Of a stretch of DNA of 9,741 nt, positions 1 through 7,638 are shown piece after piece. The notes under the pieces were generated by a model. It was not told the origin of the DNA, did not search any database, and saw nothing but the letters and a program-made list of their open reading frames with translations. Position 1 is the stretch's first letter. Each line of letters starts with the position of its first letter. The DNA is from Spirochaetales bacterium (GTDB lineage: Bacteria; Spirochaetota; Spirochaetia; Sphaerochaetales; Sphaerochaetaceae): the NCBI GenBank assembly GCA_017632495.1, contig JAGBRG010000054.1, positions 1-9,741 of the forward strand. Direction: 5' to 3'. The translations under genes were made by a program, and so were the position numbers.

Positions 1-79
1 CCCATCCCGAACACGGAAGTCAAGCGCTCTCACGCCGATGGTACTGCAGCGATGCGGGAGAGTAGGTAGCCGCCAGGTC
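1..79 (+). rRNA. rrf: 5S ribosomal RNA, 3' part (5' end outside window)
   Basis: The sequence opens inside the highly conserved 5S core (CCCATCCCGAACACGGAAGT at 1-20). It continues through the GCCGATGGTACTGC block (33-46) and the GGGAGAGTAGGT segment (56-67), and ends with the 3' strand of the terminal helix, CCGCCAGGT (70-78). These blocks are diagnostic of bacterial 5S rRNA, the RNA of the large-subunit central protuberance. At the usual length of about 115 nt, roughly the first 35 nt lie left of the window. The gene reads rightward and is presumably the last gene of an rRNA operon. The exact 3' end is uncertain by a few bases. Confidence 0.96.
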
Positions 80-85
80 TTTTTT
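80..85 (+). terminator. T-tract at the 3' end of 5S rRNA, possible operon terminator
   Basis: Six consecutive T directly follow the 3' strand of the 5S terminal helix. A stable GC-rich helix followed at once by a U-tract is the form of an intrinsic terminator, so helix I of 5S itself could act as the stem. The 5' strand of that helix lies outside the window and the pairing could not be checked. No second hairpin is visible directly downstream; the next candidate is the stem at 253-277. Confidence 0.4.
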
Positions 86-137
86 ATCTTGATATCTTAA
101 ATTTGGGGCAGTCTTGAAAGAAAAATAATGAGGTCTA

Positions 138-219
138 GACTGCCTTTGTCAGTACAGAATGAAAAAAAGTGTCGTTTGGACTGATTTTGTCAGTACAGAA
201 TGAAAAAAATTGTCGTTTG
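138..219. repeat. 41-bp tandem repeat, two full copies plus decayed flanking copies
   Basis: Two adjacent 41-bp units (138-178 and 179-219) differ at three positions by eye. Each carries GACTG, then TTTGTCAGTACAGAATGAAA, then a short A-run and TGTCGTTTG. A third unit starts at 220 with GACTGA and soon diverges. About 97-137 looks like a strongly decayed earlier copy: CAGT, an A-run and a final GACTG at comparable spacing. Each full unit contains a small inverted repeat; in unit 2, ACTGA (180-184) pairs with TCAGT (190-194). No spacers separate the units, so this is not CRISPR. The repeat fills the non-coding spacer between 5S and the MFS terminator. Its function is unknown. Confidence 0.85.
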
Positions 220-244
220 GACTGACTATTGTGTCACAAACAGC

Positions 245-277
245 AAAAAAATAGCCTGCGAACAGTTTTCGCAGGCT
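245..277 (-). terminator. Rho-independent terminator of the MFS transporter gene
   Basis: A perfect 10-bp stem, AGCCTGCGAA (253-262) pairing with TTCGCAGGCT (268-277), has a 5-nt loop. Read on the minus strand it is followed by one A and then seven T (complement of A245-A251), the classic intrinsic terminator form. It begins 23 bp past the MFS stop codon. On the plus strand it is followed only by TTAATTGTTTT, so it may also stop, less efficiently, transcripts running out of the rRNA operon. Confidence 0.92.
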
Positions 278-300
278 TTAATTGTTTTGTAAGGACTGTA

Positions 301-1674
301 TCAGTCGTCAGCTCCAAGAGCCTCAAGGCCTTTGGCGTTGGAGATTTTCTTTGCTTTGATGTTCTTGACACAGAGTGTGAAGACGAAGCAGCTGGCCAAT
401 GTGAGGACTGTAGCATACTTGGGCAGGACGCTCCATGCACCGCTTGCTCTGAGAATCAGACCAAGAAGAACAGGAGTGACTGTCTGTGCTGCCATGCTGG
501 AAGCATAGTAGTAACCTGTGAACTTACCGATTTTCTTGGATGAGCAGAGCTCGACGACCATCGGGAAGGAACAGTTGTGAACAAGAGCCATTCCGTAGCC
601 TTTGATGATCCAGACAACCAGAAGGAGTTTTGGGAATGCTCTAAGGCCAGTGTCAAGGACTGTGGCGCTCTGTTTGATGAAGCACATCAGAACAAGACCC
701 AGGAAGGTAAGGGCAAGACCTGCGGAGATTGTCCACTTTCTGCCGACCTTATCTGCGATAAAGCCTGCTGTTCCGAATCCGATAACCGATGCAAGACCTC
801 CTGCTATGACCATCATTGAGGTGTTGCTTGTTGCAGCTCCCATTGCATAGAAGACATAGTTGTTAAGGTATGTTCCCAGAGCATTATCTGACATGAACCA
901 GAGGAACTCGGCACCAAGGATGGCAAAGAGCATGATTCTGTTGGCCTTTGACATGGGTTTGTCGTCGTCAACAGGGTCTTCGATGGCTGCCATGCGCTCG
1001 CCTTCAGCAAGGTCGTCTTTGATTTCCTCCTCAATCTTGTTTTCTTTGATGGTGAAAAACAGTACCAGAGCGGAGATGACCATCAGAACGGATGCGATTA
1101 CAAACGGCATCTCGATTGTCATGAGGCTGCGGTTTCCAGTCAGGTACTTGGACAGGACAAAGACCATACCAAGCACTGTGGCAAAAGCTCCGCCGAAATA
1201 GCCCATGATGTTGATGATTCCGTTGGCCTTTGCTCTGAGCGGCTTAGGTGTGATATCAGGCATCAGTGCGACTGCAGGGTTTCTGTACATCATCATGAAC
1301 AGAAGCACTATGGCCATCATTGCAATCATTGCACCGATTTTATTCATGTGGAAGAAAAGCGGAATGAACGGGAATGCTATGGCAGAAATAAAGGTTCCGA
1401 CCAGGATGTAAGGCATTCTCTTTCCGATTTTTGTATGTGTCTTATCTGAAAGGCTTCCGAATATCGGAAGAAGAATCAAAGCTGCGAGGTTGTCACATGC
1501 CATGATGATTCCGACAAGCCACTGGACTTCAAGCTCATCAGCTGTTCCGAGTCTTGTCTTGATGATTTCCGTAAGCAGGGTCGGACACCATGAGTCATAG
1601 ACCTGCCACAAAAGAAGGATGCCGAAGAAAGCAAATCCGATGAGGAATGTTCTCTTCTTGTTGAGTTTCAGCAT
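301..1674 (-). CDS. MFS sugar-type transporter, SLC45/GPH-like
   Basis: Predicted 457-aa inner-membrane carrier with about 12 hydrophobic segments, the first near residues 9-28 and the last near 421-436. Residues 72-89 (FGSLSDKTHTKIGKRMPY) match the cytoplasmic loop 2-3 signature of SLC45/sucrose-carrier-like and GPH-like MFS proteins, and RNPAVALMPDITPKPLRAKA (131-150) matches their loop 4-5 signature. The second half repeats the loop motif as FIADKVGRK (305-313). A charged central loop (about 210-245, rich in Glu and Asp) separates the two halves. Sugar uptake coupled to a cation is the family expectation; the substrate cannot be read from sequence. The start is supported by AGGAG (complement of 1684-1688), 9 nt upstream. 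The gene stands alone, convergent with the rRNA operon and divergent from the DegT-like gene, with its own promoter and terminator. Confidence 0.9.
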   Translation of the reverse strand: MLKLNKKRTFLIGFAFFGILLLWQVYDSWCPTLLTEIIKTRLGTADELEVQWLVGIIMACDNLAALILLPIFGSLSDKTHTKIGKRMPYILVGTFISAIAFPFIPLFFHMNKIGAMIAMMAIVLLFMMMYRNPAVALMPDITPKPLRAKANGIINIMGYFGGAFATVLGMVFVLSKYLTGNRSLMTIEMPFVIASVLMVISALVLFFTIKENKIEEEIKDDLAEGERMAAIEDPVDDDKPMSKANRIMLFAILGAEFLWFMSDNALGTYLNNYVFYAMGAATSNTSMMVIAGGLASVIGFGTAGFIADKVGRKWTISAGLALTFLGLVLMCFIKQSATVLDTGLRAFPKLLLVVWIIKGYGMALVHNCSFPMVVELCSSKKIGKFTGYYYASSMAAQTVTPVLLGLILRASGAWSVLPKYATVLTLASCFVFTLCVKNIKAKKISNAKGLEALGADD

Positions 1675-1690
1675 TTTCTGTTTCTCCTAA

Positions 1691-1707
1691 ATGGGGGAAG
1701 CCCCTAT
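1691..1707 (-). promoter_or_regulatory. Small hairpin at the predicted 5' end of the MFS mRNA
   Basis: On the minus strand the sequence ATAGGGGCTTCCCCCAT can fold with a four-pair G-C core and a 3-nt loop; two outer A-T pairs are separated from the core by a C-A mismatch. It ends 2 nt before the TTT that precedes AGGAG, so it sits just upstream of the ribosome binding site. With the promoter at 1714-1743 the transcript would begin at about 1707, making this hairpin the first element of the mRNA. A 5'-terminal stem of this kind can protect mRNA from decay or modulate translation; which applies here is not known. Confidence 0.45.
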
Positions 1708-1713
1708 CTTTTG

Positions 1714-1743
1714 ATTTTACAACACCGAAAGCAGGTTTCTCAA
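1714..1743 (-). promoter_or_regulatory. Sigma-70-type promoter of the MFS gene
   Basis: On the minus strand, TTGAGA (complement of 1738-1743, 5 of 6 consensus) and TAAAAT (complement of 1714-1719, 5 of 6) are separated by 18 bp. The predicted start of transcription is near 1707, giving a leader of about 32 nt that contains the hairpin and the AGGAG ribosome binding site. Found by eye only. Confidence 0.55.
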
Positions 1744-1771
1744 TCAATTTATTGAAGTATGCTTAATGAAG

Positions 1772-1800
1772 TTGCTTAAAACAGAGTTCTTGTTTAAAAT
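1772..1800 (+). promoter_or_regulatory. Candidate promoter of the DegT-nadK-recN operon
   Basis: TTGCTT (1772-1777, only TTG matches the consensus) lies 17 bp from TAAAAT (1795-1800, 5 of 6). Transcription would start near 1807, only about 3 nt before the ATG at 1810. That fits the absence of a Shine-Dalgarno sequence for this gene and suggests a leaderless or nearly leaderless mRNA. The weak -35 box limits confidence. Confidence 0.4.
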
Positions 1801-1809
1801 TTATCTGAG

Positions 1810-2847
1810 ATGATTCAGTTCTATAAACCCACTTTGAAAAGAAGGGACATGGACAGTGTCCTTCAGACGATGGTAAACGAGAAAATAGGTCCCGGAGAGA
1901 GGGCCAGAGCCTTTGTGCAGAGCTTCTGTGAGACTGTGCAGGCAACATCGGGCATTGCCTTCAGAACATACCCTGATTGTCTGAGCTATGCGCTTTCTGC
2001 CATCGGTGTGGGAAAGGGGACAAAGGTGGCAGTCTCGCCGCTTTCTCCTGAAATCTACAGGACCGTTTTGGATAGAATCGGATGTGAGACTGTGTTTGTG
2101 GACATAGATAAGCATACAGGATGTCCTGACGATGCTCTTGTGGCGCAAAGCGGGGCAGAGGTTCTTCTTTTATATGAACCATTTGGTTCTCTTCCTGTCA
2201 GATACAACGAGCAGACAACGTTCCCTGAAACCTGTGATTATAGCGGTGTAAAGGTCATAGAAGACATCTCACAGAGCATCGGATCCAAAGTCGGGGACGA
2301 GTGCTTTGCAGGCAAAATCGGCCAGATTGTCATCTGTGCCATGGAAGAAGACAGCGTTGTAAGTGCCGGTGGCGGTGCAGTTTTGGCCGTAAGAGGGGAA
2401 ACTGTCAATGCAATCAGAGGCAAAAGACCTTCCAAGTATCTTACAATGCCGGATATGAACGCTGCCTTGGGTATGGTCCAGCTGACTAACTTAGAAGAAA
2501 GCTGTCAGCAGAGAGCTAAGATTCTTTCTGCCTACCAGCAGAGTCTTGCAAAGACACGCCATAAGCAGTTCGGTCTGAGTCTTCTGGATTTTTCCTCTAA
2601 TGCATCGGCTTTTGCTGTGTTACTTGATTCAAGACCTGATGAGACTGTTAAATTTGCTTCAAAAAAGGAAGTTCCGGTTCGTATGGCGTTTTCCGATTGT
2701 CTTTTCAAGGACATAGAGGCAGACCCGTTCGATCTGGCTCCTGTTGCGGCATCTTATTATTACAGAACGGTGGAGTTTCCTCTCTATGCGTTTCTCAAAG
2801 AAAGTGAGATAGACGGGATATCAAAAGTGATTTCCCATCTTCCGTAA
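1810..2847 (+). CDS. DegT/DnrJ/EryC1/StrS aminotransferase-like protein, catalytic Lys apparently absent
   Basis: 345 aa, slightly short for the DegT/DnrJ/EryC1/StrS fold-type-I PLP family, whose members usually transaminate nucleotide-linked keto sugars. The N-terminus IQFYKP followed by GPG (residues 27-29) matches the family opening and supports the ATG at 1810. VIEDISQSIGSK (149-160) matches the VIEDAAHALG block; Asp152 corresponds to the residue that binds the pyridine nitrogen of PLP. GKIGQI (168-173) and GGGAV (187-191) flank the place where the family has its Schiff-base lysine (pattern GDIG..SF...K), but here the stretch 177-183 is AMEEDSV, with Glu or Asp at the lysine position. It may therefore be a non-transaminating homologue, possibly a regulator, a dehydratase-like enzyme or a structural protein. 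It lies 22 bp upstream of nadK and is probably cotranscribed. No Shine-Dalgarno is visible. Confidence 0.8.
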   Translation: MIQFYKPTLKRRDMDSVLQTMVNEKIGPGERARAFVQSFCETVQATSGIAFRTYPDCLSYALSAIGVGKGTKVAVSPLSPEIYRTVLDRIGCETVFVDIDKHTGCPDDALVAQSGAEVLLLYEPFGSLPVRYNEQTTFPETCDYSGVKVIEDISQSIGSKVGDECFAGKIGQIVICAMEEDSVVSAGGGAVLAVRGETVNAIRGKRPSKYLTMPDMNAALGMVQLTNLEESCQQRAKILSAYQQSLAKTRHKQFGLSLLDFSSNASAFAVLLDSRPDETVKFASKKEVPVRMAFSDCLFKDIEADPFDLAPVAASYYYRTVEFPLYAFLKESEIDGISKVISHLP

Positions 2848-2869
2848 AGAAGAAAGCGCGGAGGTCAGG

Positions 2870-3730
2870 ATGCCGGAAAGAAAAATCAAAAAAGTTGTCA
2901 TTCTCGCTAATTCCACCAAGCACAATGTCGGAACTGTGAGTTCCCAGATAACCGGTTTTCTGTCGGAGATGGGCATTGAAAGCAGCATTATCATGCTTTC
3001 GGCCTCGCTTGATGATCTGGCTCTGAAGGTCCCGAAGTGTGATCTTGTCATTTCATTGGGCGGTGACGGAACAGTCCTTACCTGCGCTGAGCTTTTAAAA
3101 GGAAGAAAAACTCCGATTCTTGCCGTGAATATGGGTACTTTCGGCTACATAGCAGAAACATCTGTGGATGAAGTCAGACGTGTTTTCGGCGAGTACCTTG
3201 AGGGAAAGTCAAAGATCCTTTCAAGAATGATGCTGGATGTAAGCGTCTATAGAAAGGGCAAGGTTGTCTTCAGCTCATCGTCATTAAACGATGTCACCGT
3301 TTCCGCAATATCCCACGCCAAGATGGCAAAGGTTGATCTTTACGTGAACGATGTTCTTGGTGCCAAGCTAAGAGGAGACGGAATTATCATCGCAACTCCC
3401 ACGGGATCTACGGCCTACAGCCTTGCAGCCGGTGGGCCCATTCTGGATGCCTCTCTTGAGGCGATTATCATAAACCCGATCTGTCCTTTCGCAATGAGCG
3501 TCAGACCTCTTGTGGTCAACAAGAGCTCTGTGATTAAGCTTGTCATGCCCAGACAGAACACCGATGTGTCTCTGACATGTGACGGGCACGAGGTGTTCTC
3601 CGTCAAAGAAGGCGATGAGATAGTAGTCAGCGAAGGAAAGAGCAGGGCTTTGTTTGTAGAAAACTCACGCAGACGATTCATAGAGGTCCTGAGGGACAAG
3701 CTTTCATGGGCCGGAGGATTCAATGCTTGA
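2870..3730 (+). CDS. nadK: NAD kinase (ATP- or polyphosphate-dependent)
   Basis: 286-aa cytoplasmic enzyme that phosphorylates NAD to NADP, the only known route to NADP in most bacteria. The family motifs appear in order: GGDGT (residues 64-68, with the catalytic Asp66), the NxGxxGY version NMGTFGY (87-93), the N-[DE] motif as LNDVTV (139-144), the glycine-rich GDGIIIATPTGSTAYSLAAG (169-188), CDGH (237-240) and the C-terminal LRDKLSW (274-280). Length is normal for a bacterial NadK. The start is fixed by GGAGGT at 2860-2865, 4 nt before ATG. It follows the DegT-like gene by 22 bp and overlaps recN by 8 bp, so translational coupling is likely. nadK next to recN is a common arrangement, for example in Escherichia coli. 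Confidence 0.97.
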   Translation: MPERKIKKVVILANSTKHNVGTVSSQITGFLSEMGIESSIIMLSASLDDLALKVPKCDLVISLGGDGTVLTCAELLKGRKTPILAVNMGTFGYIAETSVDEVRRVFGEYLEGKSKILSRMMLDVSVYRKGKVVFSSSSLNDVTVSAISHAKMAKVDLYVNDVLGAKLRGDGIIIATPTGSTAYSLAAGGPILDASLEAIIINPICPFAMSVRPLVVNKSSVIKLVMPRQNTDVSLTCDGHEVFSVKEGDEIVVSEGKSRALFVENSRRRFIEVLRDKLSWAGGFNA

Positions 3731-5366
3731 GCATCTGGATATCCGCAATTTCGCATTGATTGAGAACCTCAGTGTTGATTTTTCAGACGGCTTCAACGTG
3801 ATCACAGGAGAAACCGGATCTGGAAAATCCATCATTTTAGGGGCTCTGGGTCTTCTTATGGGCGAGAAGGCGGATACCACGGCAGTCAGAACAGGCGCAG
3901 AAGAGATAGTTGTCAATGCGGTCTTGTCGGTCCCAGAGGGCCATGAGATTCTTCCGTGGCTTAAAGAGCGCGATGTTGAGCCCGAAGACGGAGCTCTTTA
4001 CATCAGGCGTACCGTCAAGGCCAACGGCGGAAGATCTCTGATTCACGTCCAGAACCAGGTGTTCTCAAGACAGGATCTCTGCACGCTGGCAGAAAGCCTT
4101 ATTGATATGCACGGCCAAAGCGAGCACCAGAGCCTCCTTTCAGTGGACAGACAGAGAAGAATCCTTGACAGCTATGCGCAGAACCAGGGCCTTCTTTCTT
4201 CCTGTGAGCAGGCCTACAGAAAGATGCAGAGTCTTCAGAAGCAAAAGGAAGAGCTTCTTCAGAGCCTTGAGGAGGGACGAAGACAGGCAGATTATCTTCA
4301 GTTTGCTCTGGATGAGATAGAAAGCGCCCATGTGAAAGCAGGCGAGGATGAGGATCTTAAAGAACGCCTTCATGTTCTTGGGCAGTTTGAGTCCATCTTT
4401 GAAAACGTCTCAAGCTGCACCGACAGGCTCAAAGAAGCCAGATCAGGTATCTATGATGCCGTTTCATCTGTCTCCAAGGCTGCAAAAAGCGACAGCAGCC
4501 TTTCAGATTATGTGGCAAGGCTGGAAAGTGCCAGGATTGAGACAGAAGACATCTGTGAAGGCCTGAAAGAGTATCTCAGGTCCATAGAGTACTCAGAGGA
4601 TGCTGTAAACAGCATGCAGGACCGCCTTGCTCTTTTACAGAAGCTCAAGAGAAAATACGGACCTGATCTTGAAAGTGTTCTTGCTTTCGCAGAGAAGGCC
4701 CGGCAGACTCTGGATGTGACGGAGAACTTCCAAAGCCACCTGGATGTTTGTGAGAAGGCCCTAAATGAAGCAGAGAAGCTGTATGAGAATTACTGCACAA
4801 AGCTCAGCGATGCAAGAAAGAAAGGGGCTTTGGCACTTCAAAAGAGCATAGAAGCAGTTTTAAGGACGCTTGGAATGCCCAATGCCAGATTCAGCATAGA
4901 CATAGCTGGAGGCAGACCAACATCCCATGGAAAAGATCAGGTTGAGTTTCTTATCAGCGCCAACCCCGGAGAAGCTCAGAAGGCTCTGAGAGATATTGCC
5001 TCAGGCGGAGAGCTCAGCCGTGTCATGCTTGCCTTAAAGACGGTCCTTTCCAAGGAAGATGAGATTCAGACCCAGGTTTTTGATGAGATTGACTCGGGAA
5101 TCGGAGGCTCTGTTGCCATAAGCCTTGCAAAATGCATAAAGGATCTGTCTCTTTCCAAGCAGGTGATAGCAATAACACATCTTGCAAGCATAGCAAGTAT
5201 GGCCGATTCCCAGATGGTTGTCTCAAAGACCGTTGAAAACGGACGTACCTACACCCACCTTAAGCAGGTTCAGGGAGAAGATCGTGTACGTGAGATAGCC
5301 AGAATGCTCAGCGGAGACGAGTCTGATGTGTCACTTGAGCATGCAAGAAAGCTTCTTCAATCTTAA
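3723..5366 (+). CDS. recN: DNA repair ATPase RecN
   Basis: 547-aa SMC-like ATPase of double-strand-break repair; the length is normal for RecN. Walker A is GETGSGKS (residues 29-36), preceded by the RecN-type N-terminus LDIRNFALIENLSVDF. The centre (about 150-370) is rich in Glu, Lys, Gln and Leu, consistent with the antiparallel coiled coil. The ABC signature is SGGELSR (427-433), Walker B is VFDEID (452-457), and the switch histidine is His486 in ITHLASIAS. Most RecN proteins I know have THLPQ here, so Ala488-Ser489 is a small departure. GGAGG at 3713-3717 lies 5 nt before the ATG, inside nadK. Its stop codon is immediately followed by the stop codon of the convergent GH57 gene, and I see no terminator between them. 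Confidence 0.97.
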   Translation: MLEHLDIRNFALIENLSVDFSDGFNVITGETGSGKSIILGALGLLMGEKADTTAVRTGAEEIVVNAVLSVPEGHEILPWLKERDVEPEDGALYIRRTVKANGGRSLIHVQNQVFSRQDLCTLAESLIDMHGQSEHQSLLSVDRQRRILDSYAQNQGLLSSCEQAYRKMQSLQKQKEELLQSLEEGRRQADYLQFALDEIESAHVKAGEDEDLKERLHVLGQFESIFENVSSCTDRLKEARSGIYDAVSSVSKAAKSDSSLSDYVARLESARIETEDICEGLKEYLRSIEYSEDAVNSMQDRLALLQKLKRKYGPDLESVLAFAEKARQTLDVTENFQSHLDVCEKALNEAEKLYENYCTKLSDARKKGALALQKSIEAVLRTLGMPNARFSIDIAGGRPTSHGKDQVEFLISANPGEAQKALRDIASGGELSRVMLALKTVLSKEDEIQTQVFDEIDSGIGGSVAISLAKCIKDLSLSKQVIAITHLASIASMADSQMVVSKTVENGRTYTHLKQVQGEDRVREIARMLSGDESDVSLEHARKLLQS

Positions 5367-7631
5367 TCAGCCTTCAAACGGCATGAAATTCAGTGTCTTT
5401 GCAATCCTTTTTTGAAGTTCCGGATCCAGATTGTTATCTCTCATTGCCCAGACTGCATCCTGGAATGTAGTAATCTTGGGCTCAAAGCCTTCTTCCCGGG
5501 CAGTATCAAGCAGAGATAGGGCATCCGAGAGGGTCTTTGTATCGGATTCGTCATTCAGGAGCATTTTTCCGTACTGATCAAGTTTCTTCTCAAAAGCCTC
5601 GTTGATGTCCTCAAGGTCTGTGGTTCTTCCCTTGAGTTTTACGAAGATTGAAATCTCGCCCAGTGTTTTGAGCCTCTTTTCCATATCCATGTCAGGCTGG
5701 TCCAGAATCAGGGACTTCATGGCCTTGATGCACATTCCGATATTCTCGGTGAATACTGTCTCCTTGAAGAGGTTCTTGTTCGAGGCAACAAGCGGAAGAT
5801 AGTTTCCGATGTTCTGGACAAGGGTGTCTATCATGGCCTCAGGAAAGCCTGCGCTGAGGCGGGACTCGACCCATGAGGTGTAGGACTTAAGAGATCTTTC
5901 CGATGAGGTCAGGACGTTGAGCCTGATGGATTCTCCGCTTTCCATGTCCGTTAAAAGGAATCCCATGGATCCCATTGCATACGGAATCTGGGAGTAGGTG
6001 ATGCGGTTTGTCTGAAGCGTCCTTGTATTGACGATAGTTATTGTGTTTTCATTGTGGCTTTCAAGATGCATGAAGCCCCAGTCGTCTGTGTAATCGGAAG
6101 GATCTGCAACAAGACGGTTCATCGCAAAGTACGAGCACGCATTGAAAAAGTTCTTTCTCTGAGGCATGTCGGTCAGGGCAATCTGTGAGCCGTTTCCCTG
6201 ATCTTCTATGTTGCTTTTTGCCTTCTTGAGGTCTTCAAGAAGCTGGGCGCAGAGGTCTGCATTTGAGAATCTGTTCAGAAGCTGAGCCGCATACATTCCG
6301 TAGGCGATGTTCTGTCTTGGTTCTATGCCGGAAATATCGTTGAAGAACCATCCGCAGCTTGTATAGGTGAACATGATGTTTCTGAAAGCTTCTAAAAGCG
6401 TTGCGATTGTCACTCTGTCAGCACCCTTGACTCCGATTCTGTCTACAAACTCGGATACGGTCATCTTGTGGGAGACAACATCCTTGTAATCAAGAGTCAG
6501 ATTCTGATAGTCAGCATCTTTTCCCAGAATTTTCTTTACTTCACGTTCGATGATGATTCTTGCGCTAGTCTCAAGGTTGTTGAAAGCCTTTCTAAGAGGT
6601 CCGCGCCACTTCTGGTTCCAGTTATCAGGTCCTCCTGTGTGGCATCCGCAGTTTCTGAACCATCTGCCCACTCCGTGCATGCAGGACCATGATGAACCCA
6701 TGTTCTCATCTCCCTGAGAGAGGGTGGCAACCTCTGTTGCAGGGTGCTTTTCCAAAAATGAGCCGAAATTCTCTATCTCAAATTCTTCGCTTTCATCAAT
6801 TTTGCGGATAAGTGCGGCAAGGCCCATGTCTCCGAAAGGCTCATGATGGCCGTATATTTCTCCGTCCGTGGCCCATGAAATCAGATCAGGGTCATCCATC
6901 TTTTCCTTGAGTTCTTTAAGGTGCTGGAACATTGCATCGGCATCTCTGAGCATATGGCCGAAACTGACTCCGCTTGCAAACTCACCGTTGTAGAAGAAGG
7001 CGCTTATCTGGCCTCCGTTCTTGCCTTTTATGATGAAAGGTCTGTCGCATGGCATGACTCCGTCTTTGACAGGAATGCCGTCTATAGCATCTGCCTGCCA
7101 TGGGGCAAGGACTACAAATTTTATTCCGTATTCGGAAAGGATGTCCACTGTTTCAGGGTTTATGGCACATTCAGCAAGCCAAAACCCCTCAGGGTCGTGG
7201 CCGAAGCGCTGCTTATAGGACTCAATTGCCCATACTGTCTGGATGCGCTTTGTATGCTCTCCGTCCAGTGGCATTATTGTGTGGTTGAAGGCCTGTGCCA
7301 GAAACGATGAATGTCCGTATCTGCTTATGCTGTCTTTGTCTGCACGCTTTAGCATCTTCAGGAAAATGGGATGCTCATCATCGGCCCAGTCCAAAAGGGT
7401 CTGTCCGAAGTTGCTGGAGATTCTGGCATAGTTGTTGTAGATATGATCGACTCTGCCGTCGGAACTCAGATAGCGTGAGGCGCTGTTGGGTCTGTAACAT
7501 GTTGCGAAAATGGACTCGTTCCAGTTGTCGTAAGGCTTGGCGCTTTCCTGAATAGGAACAACCCCGGTATAGGGATCCTCTCGTGGAGGCTGGTAGAAAT
7601 GACCGTGGATAATAATGGACGTCTTTTTCAT
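5367..7631 (-). CDS. Glycoside hydrolase family 57 protein with DUF3536-type C-terminus
   Basis: 754 aa, no signal peptide, presumably cytoplasmic. The N-terminal GH57 catalytic domain (about 1-300) shows motif 1 HGHFYQPPREDP (9-20), motif 2 FNHTIMPL (115-122), motif 3 GFWLAECA (149-156) with Glu154 as probable nucleophile, and motif 4 WATDGEIYGHHEPFGD (253-268) with Asp256 as probable acid/base. These are followed by the DUF3536-subfamily landmarks SSWSCMHGVGRW (313-324), CGCHTGG (328-334) and SCGWFFNDISGIE (425-437). Characterised GH57 enzymes act on alpha-glucans (amylase, branching enzyme, 4-alpha-glucanotransferase); the reaction of the DUF3536 subfamily is not known to me. No Shine-Dalgarno precedes the ATG at 7631; a TAAAAT box ends 8 nt upstream. 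It is divergent from the DUF4912/GH57 pair, which suggests a shared pathway. Confidence 0.92.
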   Translation of the reverse strand: MKKTSIIIHGHFYQPPREDPYTGVVPIQESAKPYDNWNESIFATCYRPNSASRYLSSDGRVDHIYNNYARISSNFGQTLLDWADDEHPIFLKMLKRADKDSISRYGHSSFLAQAFNHTIMPLDGEHTKRIQTVWAIESYKQRFGHDPEGFWLAECAINPETVDILSEYGIKFVVLAPWQADAIDGIPVKDGVMPCDRPFIIKGKNGGQISAFFYNGEFASGVSFGHMLRDADAMFQHLKELKEKMDDPDLISWATDGEIYGHHEPFGDMGLAALIRKIDESEEFEIENFGSFLEKHPATEVATLSQGDENMGSSWSCMHGVGRWFRNCGCHTGGPDNWNQKWRGPLRKAFNNLETSARIIIEREVKKILGKDADYQNLTLDYKDVVSHKMTVSEFVDRIGVKGADRVTIATLLEAFRNIMFTYTSCGWFFNDISGIEPRQNIAYGMYAAQLLNRFSNADLCAQLLEDLKKAKSNIEDQGNGSQIALTDMPQRKNFFNACSYFAMNRLVADPSDYTDDWGFMHLESHNENTITIVNTRTLQTNRITYSQIPYAMGSMGFLLTDMESGESIRLNVLTSSERSLKSYTSWVESRLSAGFPEAMIDTLVQNIGNYLPLVASNKNLFKETVFTENIGMCIKAMKSLILDQPDMDMEKRLKTLGEISIFVKLKGRTTDLEDINEAFEKKLDQYGKMLLNDESDTKTLSDALSLLDTAREEGFEPKITTFQDAVWAMRDNNLDPELQKRIAKTLNFMPFEG

Positions 7632-7638
7632 CGCATTA

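Noticed and set aside
138..236. Possible CRISPR array from the direct repeats near the left edge
   Set aside because: The 41-bp units are directly adjacent with no spacers, only two are intact, and no cas gene is present.
1849..1851. Internal ATG in the DegT-like gene preceded by AAGAAGGGA
   Set aside because: The purine stretch is too close to the ATG, and starting here would remove the conserved FYKP opening of the family.
5341..5390. Weak palindromes (AAGAAAGCTTCTT and CTTG...CAAG) at the recN/GH57 junction as a terminator
   Set aside because: The stems are short and AT-rich, and neither strand has a following T-tract.
6921..7310. Plus-strand frame of 129 aa opposite the GH57/DUF3536 gene
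   Set aside because: It is antisense to a region with clear GH57 motifs, resembles no protein family I recognise, and has no promoter or ribosome binding site.
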